Origin: Chamaea fasciata | Lineage: Eukaryota > Chordata > Aves > Passeriformes > Sylviidae | Assembly: GCA_029207755.1 (NCBI GenBank) | Contig: JARCOQ010000096.1 | Location: 62,001-126,000, forward strand | DNA length: 64,000 nucleotides | Reading direction: 5' to 3' | In this document: one piece after another, positions 35,950 to 47,345 of the stretch | How the letters are laid out: each line of letters starts with the position of its first letter | Position numbering within the stretch: position 1 is the first letter of the stretch | Position numbers and translations under genes: made by a program | Notes under the pieces: model-generated | The model's input: only the letters and a program-made list of their open reading frames with translations | Database searches by the model: none | What the model was told of the DNA's origin: nothing

Positions 35950-36480
35950 TGTTACAGCCCCGCAGGTTCATTAGGGCCTCTTGTTTCCATGAGGCCCTGC
36001 TGTGTCACACTGGCCCGCAGTGCCATGAGGATCGGGAGTGTCACACAGCTTTGTGCCATTTGTCCTCGCTGCCCCTCCCATCCCACTGCCCCACAAGCAG
36101 CCCCGAGCCACCCGGGAGGGACAGGCCCTGCTGTGCCAGGCCTGGGCTCAGGGCTTGGCCTTTCTGCTGCCTCCAACCAGCCCAGGCCTTGCTCAGCATT
36201 GCAGTTCCCTGCTCACAGCCTGCGGCTCCCTGCAATCCTGGCCTCAAGGATCTGCTCTCAGCAGTCCCTGGGGAGCCTTTGGCACTCCCTGCCCTCAGTG
36301 GGGCCCAGGGATGCTCCAAGGGACTTGGAGTTTTGCTTCTGCCTCCTTGAGCAGCTTCTTCAACCTTCTCTCAGTGCCTGGAGCTTCTGGACTCAGCCCC
36401 AAATCCAGCATGGGGCTGATTCAAATCCAGAAAGCAGTCACGACCTCCTTTTCTTCCTTCACTTGTCTTCGTCTCCAGGG
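35950..36480 (+). repeat. Minisatellite remnant plus dispersed GC-rich unit (copy A)
   Basis: 35970-36050 has two units of the ~37-bp minisatellite (TTTCCATGAGGCCCTGC, GTGTCACAC). It is followed by the dispersed GC-rich unit also found at 26020, 59080 and inverted at 16715. No coding function is apparent. Confidence 0.7.
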
Positions 36481-36769
36481 CTTGTGCAGCTGCTTGGAGC
36501 CAGTTTGGAGTTCTCTTATGGAGGAAGATTTCAAAGTGCACCTCCTGAGTTTTTTCTAATCCAGGGTGCATTTTTTTTAATTTTTCAGATCATTGCCGAC
36601 ATGAAAGACGTATTCTACAAGTGATCTTAATGCTGAGTGTCTCCTTAGGAGGTCTGGGCATGGAGAATGAGCCCCTTGCAGGCTGACCCTGTTTGGACAA
36701 CCTGCTCCTCACCCCAACCTCACCGTGTCTGAAATGACCCACCAAGGACTGACATCTGAAATAATTTTT

Positions 36770-36920
36770 GTAAATTAGCAATTTTTCTTTTTTAAAAAAA
36801 TTATAAGGAAATTATAATAATACTTATAAATATATAAAATATTATTATATACGTTTTAACCTATGTTTTACATGTATTTAAAAAAATTGATACATTTTTA
36901 GCGACCCAAAAAATTATTGG
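36770..36920. repeat. AT-rich block (copy A)
   Basis: Low-complexity AT-rich DNA, equivalent to the blocks in segments B, C and D. Confidence 0.65.
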
Positions 36921-37254
36921 TCATTGGTTCTAGGTAACACAATTCCCTTCATTAATTCATTGACAACATCTGGCTATTGATTCTATCCCGCTTTATGCTA
37001 ATTAGTTCTATTTTTACTCCTTTTGTAATCTTCTTTATCGTTTTCTCAGACAGGGTAAAAGGGGCCACTTTGGGGTCCACGGAGACATTTCTGGGGCACA
37101 TTTGGGGCAGTTCTAAACCTGGGGATGGAATCTGAAGAAAATTTGGGGTCTGAAGGACATTTGGGGGAGCCGGGTGGGCACTTGGAGGTCAGGGAGGGGA
37201 ATCTGGGGCCCTTCGGGGTCCGGGCGGGCACTTGGGGGCCCTGAGGGGACTCTC

Positions 37255-37935
37255 TGGGGCGCGGGGGATGATGGGAGTTGTAGGCGCGGGTAGAACACGG
37301 TGTAACGGGGCCGCGGAGCATCACGGGAGTTCGAGGCGCGGCTCCAATGGCTGTCGGTGGGGCGCGGGGCATGACGGGAGACGGAGTCACGGCTGGAATA
37401 GGGCTCCGTGTGCGCCGCGGAGCATGCTGGGAGCTGTAGTCCCGGAAGTGCATAAAGCCGAGCTGTGGCGGGTCCGGGAAGGCGCTTGGCGGACACTTCT
37501 GCGTCCGAGTCGCGACTTGAGGCCCTCGGGGGAAACGTGTGCGGTTCGGGAGGAATTGGGGGGAACTTGGGGAGCTCGAACCGGGCGCTTTAGGACACGG
37601 GGCACAGCAGGAATTTTCGGCGCGAGACTGTGTTGGGCAGAGCTCTCAGAGCACGGGGGATGATCGGAGATGAATTCCCAGAAGTGGCTCTAACGGGCAT
37701 CTCTGGGGTTGGGAGCATTCAGGGGAGTCGGGGACGATTTTGGGGGGTTCCAAATAAATACTGAGGGGGCACTTCGGGATCCTGGAGGGTCTGGGGGAAA
37801 GGTAGGGTACACATGGGGGGGAGGGGGGATACGGGGGCGGGGTTCTGTGGAGCGCGGGGCATGACGGGCATTGTAGTCCGGGCTGCAATGGGGCTCAATT
37901 GGGCCGCGGTGCATGACGGGAGTTGAAGGCAAAAC
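37255..37935 (-). repeat. GC-rich ACTACA-TCCCA-ATGC motif array (copy A, longest)
   Basis: Read on the minus strand, imperfect units of CTACAACTCCCGTCATGCCCCGCG lie about 53-57 bp apart at 37265-37440, and further related units occur at 37650-37680 and 37855-37925. The copy at 37422-37440 fits ACTACAnnTCCCAnnnTGC exactly. Copy A extends about 130 bp further than copies B and C, into CpG-rich DNA up to about 38050. Confidence 0.6.
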
Positions 37936-38064
37936 CGAAACGTGGCACCGACACCAGGCACCGCCCCGAGGCCCCGGTTTCCTGGCACTGATTGGGTGCT
38001 GGCGGTGACGGGCGGGAGCCTCGGCAAATGGGAGTTTGCGGAGGCGGGAACAGCCGATTCAACC

Positions 38065-38290
38065 CCTCTAGTCCTTCCCAGTATAGCCCAGTTCATCCCC
38101 AGTACAGCCCAGTTCTACCCCTGTGGCCCTTCAGTCTCCCCCTTTACAGCCCATTTCATCACCAGTACAGCCCAGTCCCTCCCAATACACCTGAGTTCAT
38201 TCCCATTCCCTTCCAGTTCCCCCCAGTATCTTCCATAGCACGCCCCAGTATTCCCCAGTCTTCCCCACAGTGTTGCCATTGTCCCCAGTT
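38065..38290 (+). repeat. Degenerate CCCAGTA(C/T)AGCCCAGTTC tandem repeat
   Basis: About ten imperfect copies of an ~18-25-bp unit with CCAGTACAGCCCAGTTC and CCCCAGTATTCCCC variants. No coding function. Confidence 0.65.
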
Positions 38291-38299
38291 TGTCCCAGT

Positions 38300-38870
38300 G
38301 TGTCCGTGGCCACAGCCCCTTGCAGTGTCCCAGGGCAGGTTGGGATGCTGATCCACCCTCAGAGCCGGCCCAGGGCAGGGCTGGAGTGGTTTTGGTGGCC
38401 CCTTGGGCTGGCACACACTTGAGGAGTGTGTCTGTTTTCAGTGGGGAAAATTACGAGTTTTACGTTGCTTCAAAAATAGAAAAGCCCTTTTTGCCTGAGT
38501 GCAGGCAGCTCTCTGAGCAAAGCAGGTCCCAGGTGAGTGAGGACAGGCAGTGTGGGCTTGGGGAATGTGGAACAAGGTTGTCCACACTGGGTCAGACCTC
38601 AAGGCACAGCTTCTCTGGCCAGGCCAGGCCTTTGGAGGAGAGGCCCTGGATCAATATCAATCACAGAATGCTGCAATCACCTCTGCTCCAAAGAGAACAG
38701 TGATAAAACACACCCTTTATAACAGGAATGTGAATTTCTTAGAAGCTCTTTGAAATCTTTCTCCATAACTGCAGTACAAAACCTTCCTAATGAACTGCAC
38801 CAGAGCAGAGGGAAATCAAGGCAGAGCCGTGGTTTGTCAGGACTTGCTTGATCCCAAAGAGCCCCGTGGT
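38300..38870. other. Unrecognised DNA between tandem repeats
   Basis: No gene or transposon recognised. Short open frames overlap on both strands without motifs. Confidence 0.35.
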
Positions 38871-39475
38871 GCATTTGGTGCTGAGCCCTCAGGGCCTGAG
38901 AGGAGATGGCACAAACCTTTCCAGGAGTCCAAGTCAGAGGAAAAACCCAACGTGTCTCAAAGCATTCCTGGGTCCCACTGAGGTCCATCCCCAACACAGG
39001 CTCCTCATGGACTCCTTGGAGGAGAGAACTGGAGGCCAAGAGTGCCCAAAAACCTCTCAGAGACGGAGTGTGGGAAGGAAAACCCAAAGTACCTTAAAAG
39101 ACATTGAGTATCTCAGAGCATTAATGAGCCCCACGGAGTGTCAGTACGAAGCCTCTCTAGGGACTAATTACAGCAGATAATTGGAGGCCATGACTGCACA
39201 AACCTCTCAGAGTGATTCAGTGTCAAAAAGTAGTACTTTAATGACTCTTGAGTAACTTGAGGCATTAATGAGCCCCACTGAGTGTTGTTAGTGACAAAAC
39301 ATCTCAAGGGACTAATTACAGCAGACAATTGGAGGCCGTGATTGCACAAACCCCTCAGAGACTCCCAGGCAAAAGCAAAACCCAAAGTGCTCTGAAAAAC
39401 CTGCAGTCCCTGGGAGCACTGAGGAGCCCCCCAGGGCCATTCCTGACCAAGGCTCCCCAGGGACTGGTCCCCACA
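38870..39475. repeat. ~150-bp degenerate tandem repeat
   Basis: GGAGGCC(A/G) units begin at 39031, 39183 and 39331, each followed by TGCACAAAC(C)CTCTCAGAG-like, CAAAACCCAAAGT-like, GCATTAATGAGCCCCAC-like and GGGACTAATTACAGCAGA-like stretches. An older copy lies before 39031. The unit also resembles the dispersed GC-rich element at 16400-16540 (shared GGCTCCCCAGGGACTG). Confidence 0.65.
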
Positions 39476-39479
39476 GATC

Positions 39480-40300
39480 CCTGGGGCCACTGGGATGTGG
39501 GGGGATGCTGAGGGCAGGACAAGGGGGTGACAGTGCCCAGCCTTGCTGGGGCTGTGCCAGGAGGCCCCAGGGCCTCAGGACAAGGTGTCCCCTCCCAGCC
39601 CTTGGTGGCCCAGACCCTGCTGTGCCCCAGGGCACCAAGACTTGGCTTCTCCTGGGCACTGCCAGCCCTGCCGGGCCCTTGGCCACGTCCAGCACAGCTT
39701 GTCCTGCGCTGTCCCACAGCTGCTGCTGTGTCCCTGCAGGCTGCACACTCCCATCTCGCTGCCCCCCTGGCTCTGCCCTGCATTTCCCTTTCTCTTCTCC
39801 CTGATATCCTGGGATGGAACGTGTGAGAATGGTTCAAAGCTGTACCAGGGAGGGTTTAGACTGCACAGGAGAAAGTCTTTCTTTACTGGGAGGGTGACTT
39901 TGGGGTTTCAAACTTTGGGGTTTCAAAGCAGGGCTGATGGCTGTCCCAGGAAAGGAGCTGGGACAAGGTGTCCATCGCTCAGGAGCTGTAATTTGGATTG
40001 TCACTTGCCACTGTTCCTCTGAGCTCTTCTCTGTTCCAGAGATGGGCTCTTAATGAGCTGGTGGCTCTCCTGAGATGGGCCCGGGAGCAGCCCGGGCAGA
40101 GAATGAACTGAGTTTGTCCTGCTGCCATTGTTGGTGCCCTGTCTGGGAGTGCAGATGAGTCTCTTCTCTCTTAACCTGACACAACCCAGCAGGAGCATCA
40201 ATCTCCTGAGGCAGCCGTGTTTGGAGGCTGCACACACAGGCACTGGTTTTGTGTAACATATGATACCAGGTCCTTGGGATGGCTTTCCAGAAATGCACCA
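39480..40300. other. GC-rich dispersed unit and unrecognised DNA
   Basis: 39600-39790 is an inverted relative of 25680-25920. The rest, to 40300, has no recognised gene. Confidence 0.4.
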
Positions 40301-40303
40301 TGC

Positions 40304-40699
40304 TTAGAGGAAAGGCTTTGTTCTTGGCCTGGCAATGGATTTGTTCAGGGCCAGGATCACAGATTTGTTCCCAAGGCTGCAGATGAATGGATTTAGGAAC
40401 GGGAACAGGACTGTGTTCAGCAGAGCTCCAGTTCTGTTGGTCCTCAAGGAAACAACTTCTGCAGGACACATGCAGAGAGCAATGCAGCTCCCACGGGCAA
40501 TGGATAAGGTGATGGGATGGGAAGAACACGTGGTCAAAGCTTTCTTCCTCCCAGAGGCTGCTGGAAGATGCAGAACACAGAAAAGGACACAGATGTCAAA
40601 TGCCAGAGTCAAACATAAGGAGCCCAGCACGACACACGGTAAGAAGACAGAGTCTGTTTCCCAAAGCAGGCTGGTGTCAGAGCAGGACAGTTTGAACAA
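40304..40699 (-). pseudogene. Olfactory receptor C-terminal fragment, different clade from X and Y
   Basis: A 131-codon open stretch on the minus strand covers about TM5 to the C-terminus of an olfactory receptor. FKLSCSDTSL marks the loop before TM5, GRKKALTTCSSH matches the KAFSTCxSH block before TM6, and LLNTVLFPFLNPFICSLGNK matches the PxLNPxIYSLRN block of TM7 (with Cys and Gly replacing the usual Tyr and Arg). TM1-TM4, the start codon and the DRY motif are missing; the 5' side is cut where a CR1 fragment begins at about 40738. The stretch is open but cannot encode a complete receptor. The TM6/TM7 sequence is unlike the gamma-c receptors X and Y, so it comes from another OR family. Confidence 0.75.
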
Positions 40700-40737
40700 G
40701 GGGGAGTTGTCCCAGAGGAAATGGGGGATTTTGAAGC

Positions 40738-40893
40738 TAACCCCCAGGGCCCTTTCTGCCTGGGCACTGTCCCGCTACACCGTCCCCAGCCTATAATGCT
40801 GCAGGGGGTTATTGTGGCCAAAATGCAGGAATCGACACTTGGACTCATTAAACTTCATTTTGTTAGACTCTGCCCACCCATCCAACTGTTCCA
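40738..40893 (-). mobile_element. CR1 fragment at the boundary of segment Y
   Basis: Minus-strand CR1 piece corresponding to the region just after the reverse transcriptase (compare 17850-18000): shared GGGCCCTTTCTGCCTGGGCA, ATTGTGGCCAAAATGCAGGA and GCCCACCCATCCAACTGTTC. It ends exactly where homology with segment X begins. Confidence 0.8.
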
Positions 40894-42944
40894 GATTATT
40901 GGAAGAAGTGGATATTTCTGACCAGACTTCTCTGGATGTGAATTACAGAAAAATAGATTATTATAATGCTGTTTGGGAGAACGCAAGTTCTAGTCAAACA
41001 GTTGTATGTACTGATATGAATGAGATTTAATTTAGGATTTTGAATAGAAAATATACCCGGCTCCTGGGAAAAAATAAGGAAGTCTCAGCCTTTGAGACGA
41101 AGATGCTTCTAGAAAGGAAGTAATTTTGAAGTTCCGGCTCCTAGGCATAAAAGGAGGTCTCTATTTCTTTTGAGATAGTGATGATTTTAGAGAAAGAAGA
41201 AGAGAATCCTTGCTTTATATTAGAAAAGCATTCTTAAAATGGTACCCCAAACATGCAGAGGCCCATAAGCAGCTTGGGAACCTGTTATATGGGTGGGACT
41301 GCACAGAATCTGCAAAAATTCCGTGTGGTTGCAGATTTGTGACCATGAGAACCACCAGACCTTTTCCTGTGGCATGTATCTCCATAAACTCTAGAGAGGC
41401 TCCTCTCCCAAGGTGATGCAGGATTGTGTTTAAATAGCTGCAACTGGCTAAAAATCATGGTTTTCTCTCTGTTGAGTGGGAAAGTGAACGGTTTGTGGTA
41501 AGTGAAAAGATGTTTGAATGTCTCATTTTTCCTTTTTCTCTTTTCTTAGTGTATGCTAATAAAATCTATCTGTTTTTACTTTTAGGTTGAGCCTCTTTCA
41601 GCTTTTTCTCCCAAAATCTTATCTGCCAGCTAGTAAACAAAATTCAGCAAACATAAAACCACCACAGGAAGGGACAGCATCTGCCTTGCCAGGGGCTGGA
41701 GCTCAGGCCTTGGCCTTTTGCATTCCTGAAACACATGCAGGTTTGCTCAGCATCAGAGACACCTTTGCCTTGTTTGTCCCCACCTGTCATCAGTGCCTGC
41801 GGTGTTCTGCTCTAACTGGAACCTGGGGACACTTTCTCAGGCGTGTCCCTCAATGGGACCCATTTAAAACTTCAAGAAACTTTGGCGTTTTTAATCTGAC
41901 TTTGAGTCCTTGAGAAGTTTTTTGAACACTCTCTCAGGGACTGAGTCTGATGTAAACAACAGCAAATCCCTGAGAGGCTCATTAACATCCTTGTGCTGTG
42001 TCTGTGCTGCTGAGCTGGGCCGGGCTCCTGACACAGAGGCACCTCCTGGCAACCAAGATGAGCTTCAAAAAGGCATTTCTCCATCAAAGTGGCTCCTGTG
42101 CACAGCCCAGCAGGGCTGGGGCACTGCTTGCAGCCACCCTGGGCACAGCACACAGGCACAGAGAGCTTCAATCACTCAGGGCTGGGAAGATGCTGAGGAC
42201 TGACTGGGCTAGAATCATTTCCAGCCCTTGACACTGGAAGCCTCTGGCTGCAGGACAATGCAGCTGCAGCTCCTGCAATGATCTCCTAAAGCAGGAACAT
42301 CCCATTATGGATTCTGTAAGTACAACTCAGACTATCTCTGCTGTAAGCATGTGGACATGCTCAGGGCTTCTGCTCACTCCAGGAATATTTCCAGGACAAT
42401 AATTTTTATAAAGATAAAATTTACTGAGTCATTGTTTTCAGTTTCTTACTCCTGGTGAACGGGGGGGATAAATAATAAACAACTTCATGTTTAAAAGTCC
42501 CTAAGGCATCTGAACTATACCTCCAGTGCTATTCATGGGCTCCCAAAAGTGCTTTCATCCACTCCTTTGCCCATGGACAGCACCAGCATCACCTTCACTG
42601 GAGCCATCAGGCTTAGTCTGACCTGTCCTTTCTCCAAGCTCCAAACAGAACCTGCCCCCAGCCAGTGCCCTGCAAACAGGCAGGTTTCTGTAGGGCCAAG
42701 GAGGGTGCACAGAGATTTGGGGTCTGTGAGTGCTGGCAGGGAGAGATCAGGAACAGGGAAATACCTCCAGGAGAAAAATCTCCAGGAAGCAGAGAGAAGA
42801 TCAGGAAATGAGAGAAAACAAAACCCAGAAATGCTGTGGCAGGGAGAGATCTCCAGAGGATCCTTTCCAGTGCAGCCCCTCCCTCGGAACAAGCCCCCTC
42901 CCTCTTGTCCCCCAGCCAAGCCTCTGCCCTCAGGGCTGGGGGTC

Positions 42945-43517
42945 TGTTGGGGGTCAGGTTTGTTCCTTCTTTCTCTAAAGAATTTTTTCCCCAGAAGTTA
43001 CCAAGGAGACCAAGTGTTGGATACTTGAGGGTACTTAACCAAAACAAAGAGGTGGACAAAGTTAGAAGGAAGAGATAATGCAGGTAAAAGACAAAGCTTG
43101 AGACAGCTGCGGGCTCTTCTTTTTTCGGCGTTCGGGGGGAGAGGGAACGGCTGTTGCTGGCTGGAAAAGTTTCAGCTTGGTGCTCTGAGGATCCTGCAGA
43201 GACACCGAAACCAAACTGCCCTATTTTTTGTGAAACAAAACCCTCAAGGATCTTGGTACTGTTTTCGTTTATTATTAATGCTGTAGTTGTTTGGTGAGGG
43301 TTTTTTTGTGTTTGTTTACTTTGTAATACATACTAATAAAAAACTGCTATTCCTATTTCCCAAATCTTTGCCTAAGAGCCTCTGATTGTAATTTATAATT
43401 AAAAAAGAAAAAAAAAGAGAGTGAAGGGGGGGGGGGTTACACTCTCCATCCCAAAAGAAACTGCAGTTGTTGTTTTTATTATTACCTAGCAGATACCTGT
43501 CTTCCCAAACCAAGAGA
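42945..43517 (+). mobile_element. Solo LTR, 573 bp, present in copy Y only
   Basis: Copy X reads GGGGGTCCAAGGC uninterrupted. Copy Y has GGGTC (42940-42944), then 573 bp starting TGTTGGGG, then GGGTC again (43518-43522) and CCAAGGC. The 5-bp target-site duplication marks a retroviral-type insertion after the X/Y duplication. AATAAA lies at 43335-43340, about 180 bp from the end, which fits plus-strand orientation. The 3' terminus ends AAGAGA instead of the usual CA, so it has mutated or the boundary is off by a base or two. No internal viral genes are present. Confidence 0.8.
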
Positions 43518-44626
43518 GGGTCCAAGGCATGAAGCCCCTCCTGTGCAGGCAGAGCTGCAGCAGAGCCGTGGGGCAGCTCTGCAGCCCCGGGCCCAGTTCC
43601 CTCTGCAGACCACAGGGCTGGGAGCAGCTGCCTGGCACTGGGGGGCTCTGGGAGGGGGCACAGCTGGCTCAGGGTGACCCTGTCCCCAGTGCCCGGCTGT
43701 GGGCAATGCTGTCAGTGCAGCCAGGGAAGGAGCTCCATCTCATTTAATCCAGTGCCATCATTAGGACACTTGAAAGTCTCCCTGAGATTTCCTTCCAAGC
43801 TTCCAGCTTCCCTCCACAATGCAAACCTGCCCTGTAGCATCTTTGTGTTATCTGAAAGCCCCACGGGGAGACACACAAGTTCTGTGATGGAGAAAATGCT
43901 GTTGGGTTGGTGGAATGAGTCCCGTGTGTCCTTGGGTACAAATGTGGGGCTGAGCCCTTGAGAAGAGGATGGACATTGGGTGGACTGTGGTGGATCCATC
44001 AGCTCTCAGTAGTGTCAGGATGGTTTTTAAAGGAAACATGGGAGGGTGATCATCCTGTGTAGGGGACAGGTGAAAGCCCAGAGAATCCTGGAACAGGACA
44101 GGGTGACAGACCTCCTCCCCTCATTCTCCATGCACCACCTTGCCTCAGAGAACTTGCTCTGTTCTCCCTGAGCGCAGCAGCAGAAATGCTGAGAGTTTCT
44201 GACATCAAAAATAGTCAAGTGGAGATGAAGAAAAGCTGTTGAAAAAACTCTAGAACATTTAAACAGACTTTACCATTCCTGGTCACTGGCAGTGGGAGTA
44301 CAAGCTGACAGAGACTTCTGTATTAACAGGGTTTCAAAGTGGAACACGAGGACAGGTTCCCTGTCCCCCTCTCACGTCTGCACGGCAAGGCTGAATTGTA
44401 AAAACCCTGCATGTAATTGCCCTGAACCTGAAGACCCACTCAGCCAGCACCAACCAGGGCTCCCCAGTTGCAGTTTAAGGAAAATCTGCTAGAAAATCAA
44501 AAGGCTGTCAGTGTGATACAGAAGAATGGTCTGTGGGAAAAGGCTTTGGTTTTACTGAAAGAACTTTCTCCTAACCTGTCACTGATCTTTTCTCCTTGAA
44601 CAGGCCCCCATGGCCAGACACAGCAA

Positions 44627-45583
44627 ATGTCCAACAGCAGCTCCATCAGCCACTTCCTCCTGCTGACATTGGCAGACACGCGGCAGCTGCAGCTCCTGCA
44701 CTTCTGCCTCTTCCTGGGCATCTCCCTGGCTGCCCTCCTGGGCAACGGCCTCGTCATCAGCGCCGTAGCCTGCGGCCACCACCTGCACAGCCCCATGTTC
44801 TTCTTCCTGCTCAACCTGGCCCTCAGCAACCTGGGCTCCATCCTCACCACTGTCCCCAAAGCCATGCACAATTCCCTCTGAGACACCAGGACCATCTCCT
44901 ATGAAGGATGTGCTGCACAGGTGTTTCTGTTTGTCTTTTTCATTTCAGCAGAGGTTTCCCTCCTGACCATCATGTGCTATGACCGCTACGTGTCCATCTG
45001 CAAACCCCTGCACTACGGGACCCTCCTGGGCAGCAGAGCTTGTGCCCACATGGCAGCAGCTGCCTGGGCCAGTGCCTTTCTCAATGCTCTGCTGAACACA
45101 GCCAATACATTTTCCCTGCCCCTGTGCCATGGCAATGCCCTGGGCCAGTTCTTCTGTGAAATCCCACACATCCTCAAGCTCTCCTGCTCACACTCCAAAC
45201 TCAGGGAACTTGGGCTTCTTTTGTTTTCCATCTGTTTATGTCTTGGTTGTTTTGTGTTCATGGTTTTCTCCTATGTGCAGATCTTCAGGGCTGTGCTGAG
45301 GATCCCCTCTGAGCAGGGACGGCACAAAGCCTTTTCCACCTGCCTCCCCCACCTGGCTGTGCTCTCCCTGTTCCTCAGCACTGGCACATTTGCCTACCTG
45401 AAGCCCCCCTCCATCTCCTCCCCATCCCTGGATCTGGCCCTGTCAATTCTGTACTCGGTGGTGCCTCCAGCCCTGAACCCCCTCATCTACAGCCTGAGGA
45501 ACCAGGAGCTCAAGGATGCCCTGAGGAAAATGATGAGTAGATGCTTTTCAGGAGCAACAAACTGCCTGTTTTCTTCTGCATAG
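44627..45583 (+). pseudogene. Olfactory receptor, gamma-c / OR14-like, one premature stop
   Basis: Paralog of the receptor at 21890. The frame is continuous from ATG at 44627 to the stop at 45583 (318 codons plus stop) except for one TGA at 44879-44881, codon 85, where copy X has TGG. This lies in the first extracellular loop after TM2. All later signatures are kept in the same frame: MCYDRYVSICKPLHY, KAFSTCLPHLAV and PALNPLIYSLRNQELKDALRKMM, and the C-terminus is the normal type. As read, the product would stop after TM2 and be non-functional. With one point change and no frameshift, the stop could be recent, polymorphic in the population, a sequencing error, or tolerated by readthrough. Confidence 0.9.
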
Positions 45584-45599
45584 TGTTCAGAATGGAACT

Positions 45600-47220
45600 C
45601 ATGAAAGGCCCAACAGGCCTTCCCAGGTCTTTGGAAGTATTCAGTTGGTTTTTCTGGCAGAAAATTATCCCAAATTATTTTTTTTTTAATCACCTCCATC
45701 TAATTCACTGTCTGCCTCTTGAATTTTATCCAGAAGCTCTGTAAACCAGGGTGTGTGCTATTGCTACATTTGAAGAAAATAAACCAGCTTGCAGTGCTGT
45801 TTTATCTGGGATCCCAACTCTGAGACCTGCATGAAATAAGAAGGGAGAAGGGGAAAAGAGTCCCAGCACAGCTACACTGCCAGGGAGCAGCAGTGCTTGG
45901 TCCTTTCAGTGCTGCTCTTCCCAGCTCCGGCCTCTCCTTCCCAGCCCTTCTGTGGCTGTAAGGCCGCAGTGCTCTGGCACATTGGTCACTGTCCTGCTGC
46001 GTGTCCCTGCTGTGACCGCAGGCAGGGACTGGCCATGGGCACTGCTGGGACACAGCTGGGCTCCAGCACAGCAGCTCCAGCAGCACAGGGAGGGCAGGGC
46101 AGGAAGGCTTTGCTCTCCCTGCAGAGTCACTCTCAGGAACAGGCCCAAGGAACAGACTCTGAAGAGGCTCCTTGTGCTCCTTTTTCTCCCAGGGCTCAGT
46201 GGGATGACATCAGGGTCCCAGTGTGGCCTTCAGGGGACTCAGGGCTGCCTCAGGTTCTGCTTGTTGGTGGCCAGGGCCCATCAGATGGTGAATGGCCTGT
46301 GCTGAACCTTCCTGGGGCTCTGCAGCTTGTGCCAGGGCTGATGGCAGGGGAATGTTTGTCTGGAGGGCCTTGGCAGCTGCCAGGAGAACACAGGGGAGCT
46401 GCAGGGACAGCGTGTGCCAGGGATCAGCAGGGAGTGGAGCTCCCTGGGCACAGGCCTGGCCAGGGTGGGGTCACCCCGAGATCAAGGACTGAATGTCTGC
46501 TGTGAGCCAGGAGAGCTCTGCAGCCCCAGGGGACACAGCAGGCACAGGGAGAGGAGTCTGGGCACTGACTGCTCTGGCCCTCAGGGAACTTCCCCAGGAG
46601 GATCCAGGGCAGCCCCAAGGCCATGTGGCAGCCCTGGAACAAGGCAGGCAGCTCTGAGCAGCCTCCACGGCCCCAGCAGAGCCTGCGTGGGAGGGGGTCA
46701 GTGCAGGGAGCACCATCAGCTGCCTCTGTCTCCCGGGCTGAGCAGCAGAGCCCAGCAGAGGCAGCCCAGGGCCCCGGGCAGCACAGCCCCCGTGCTCTGC
46801 AGAGCAGCAGCCCCAGCTCGGGGCTGTGGGCAGCAGGGCAGGGGCTGCAGCAATGGCTGCTCAGGCCAGCACAGACGTGTTCCCCTGGGAAAGGCTCTGT
46901 GGGCAGCTGCCGTGTGCCAGGAGCAGAGCAGGAGCCCGTGGGTGTGCAGAGGAGCCCTGGCAAGAGGCTGCCCTGTCCCTGGGGCAGCAGCAGCAGCCTG
47001 AGGAGCCCCGGGGCCAACTCTCTGCTGCTGTGCTGGGCAGCGGGGCTGGCCCTGGGGCTGCAGGAGCTGCCTGAGCTGAGCATCTCCTGAGCATTGCAGA
47101 CACAGAGTGGCTGTCCATGACCTCCAGTGCCTCCAGTTCCTGCTGCTGGGCCAGACTGGACTGGGCTGCTCTGCAGGGCTGGGGCAGGGAGAGGAAAACA
47201 ATGGGCCCTTGATTATAAGA
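45600..47220. other. 3' flank of olfactory receptor Y and unrecognised GC-rich DNA
   Basis: 45840-46130 is a diverged counterpart of the 3' flank of receptor X. 46150-47220 is GC-rich with overlapping open frames on both strands that contain no recognisable domain. I see no gene. Confidence 0.4.
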
Positions 47221-47221
47221 G

Positions 47222-47345
47222 TCCCCGCAGTTTCACACCGGTCCCTTGGTTCCATGGGGCCCCACGGTGTCACTCTGGTCCCCTTGGTCACACCAGGCCC
47301 CGCAGTGTCACAATGTACCCTTGGTTCTGTGGGGCTGCAGTGTCT
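47222..47345 (+). repeat. ~37-bp minisatellite, three copies
   Basis: Three units with GTTTCACACCGGTCCC, GTGTCACTCTGGTCCCC and GTGTCACAATGTACCC cores joined by TTGGTTCCATGGGGCC-type sequence. Confidence 0.75.

Larger units (their letters stand above)
27927..37800 (+). repeat. Direct segmental duplication, copy A (~9.9 kb)
   Basis: Matches 50971-60860 (copy B) at offsets of 23,021-23,044 bp with few substitutions. Shared content: decayed PIM-like intron DNA, a five-exon PIM-like gene, CTG-rich repeat, CR1, tRNA-like sequence, dispersed unit, AT-rich block and GC-rich motif array. From about 36370 onward A is noticeably more diverged from B than B is from C. Confidence 0.92.
40894..45600 (+). 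repeat. Direct segmental duplication, copy Y
   Basis: Matches 18735-22830 (copy X), interrupted by the LTR at 42945-43517. Includes the candidate retroviral remnant with AATAAA at 41558-41563, the 5' flank and the receptor coding region. Confidence 0.92.
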
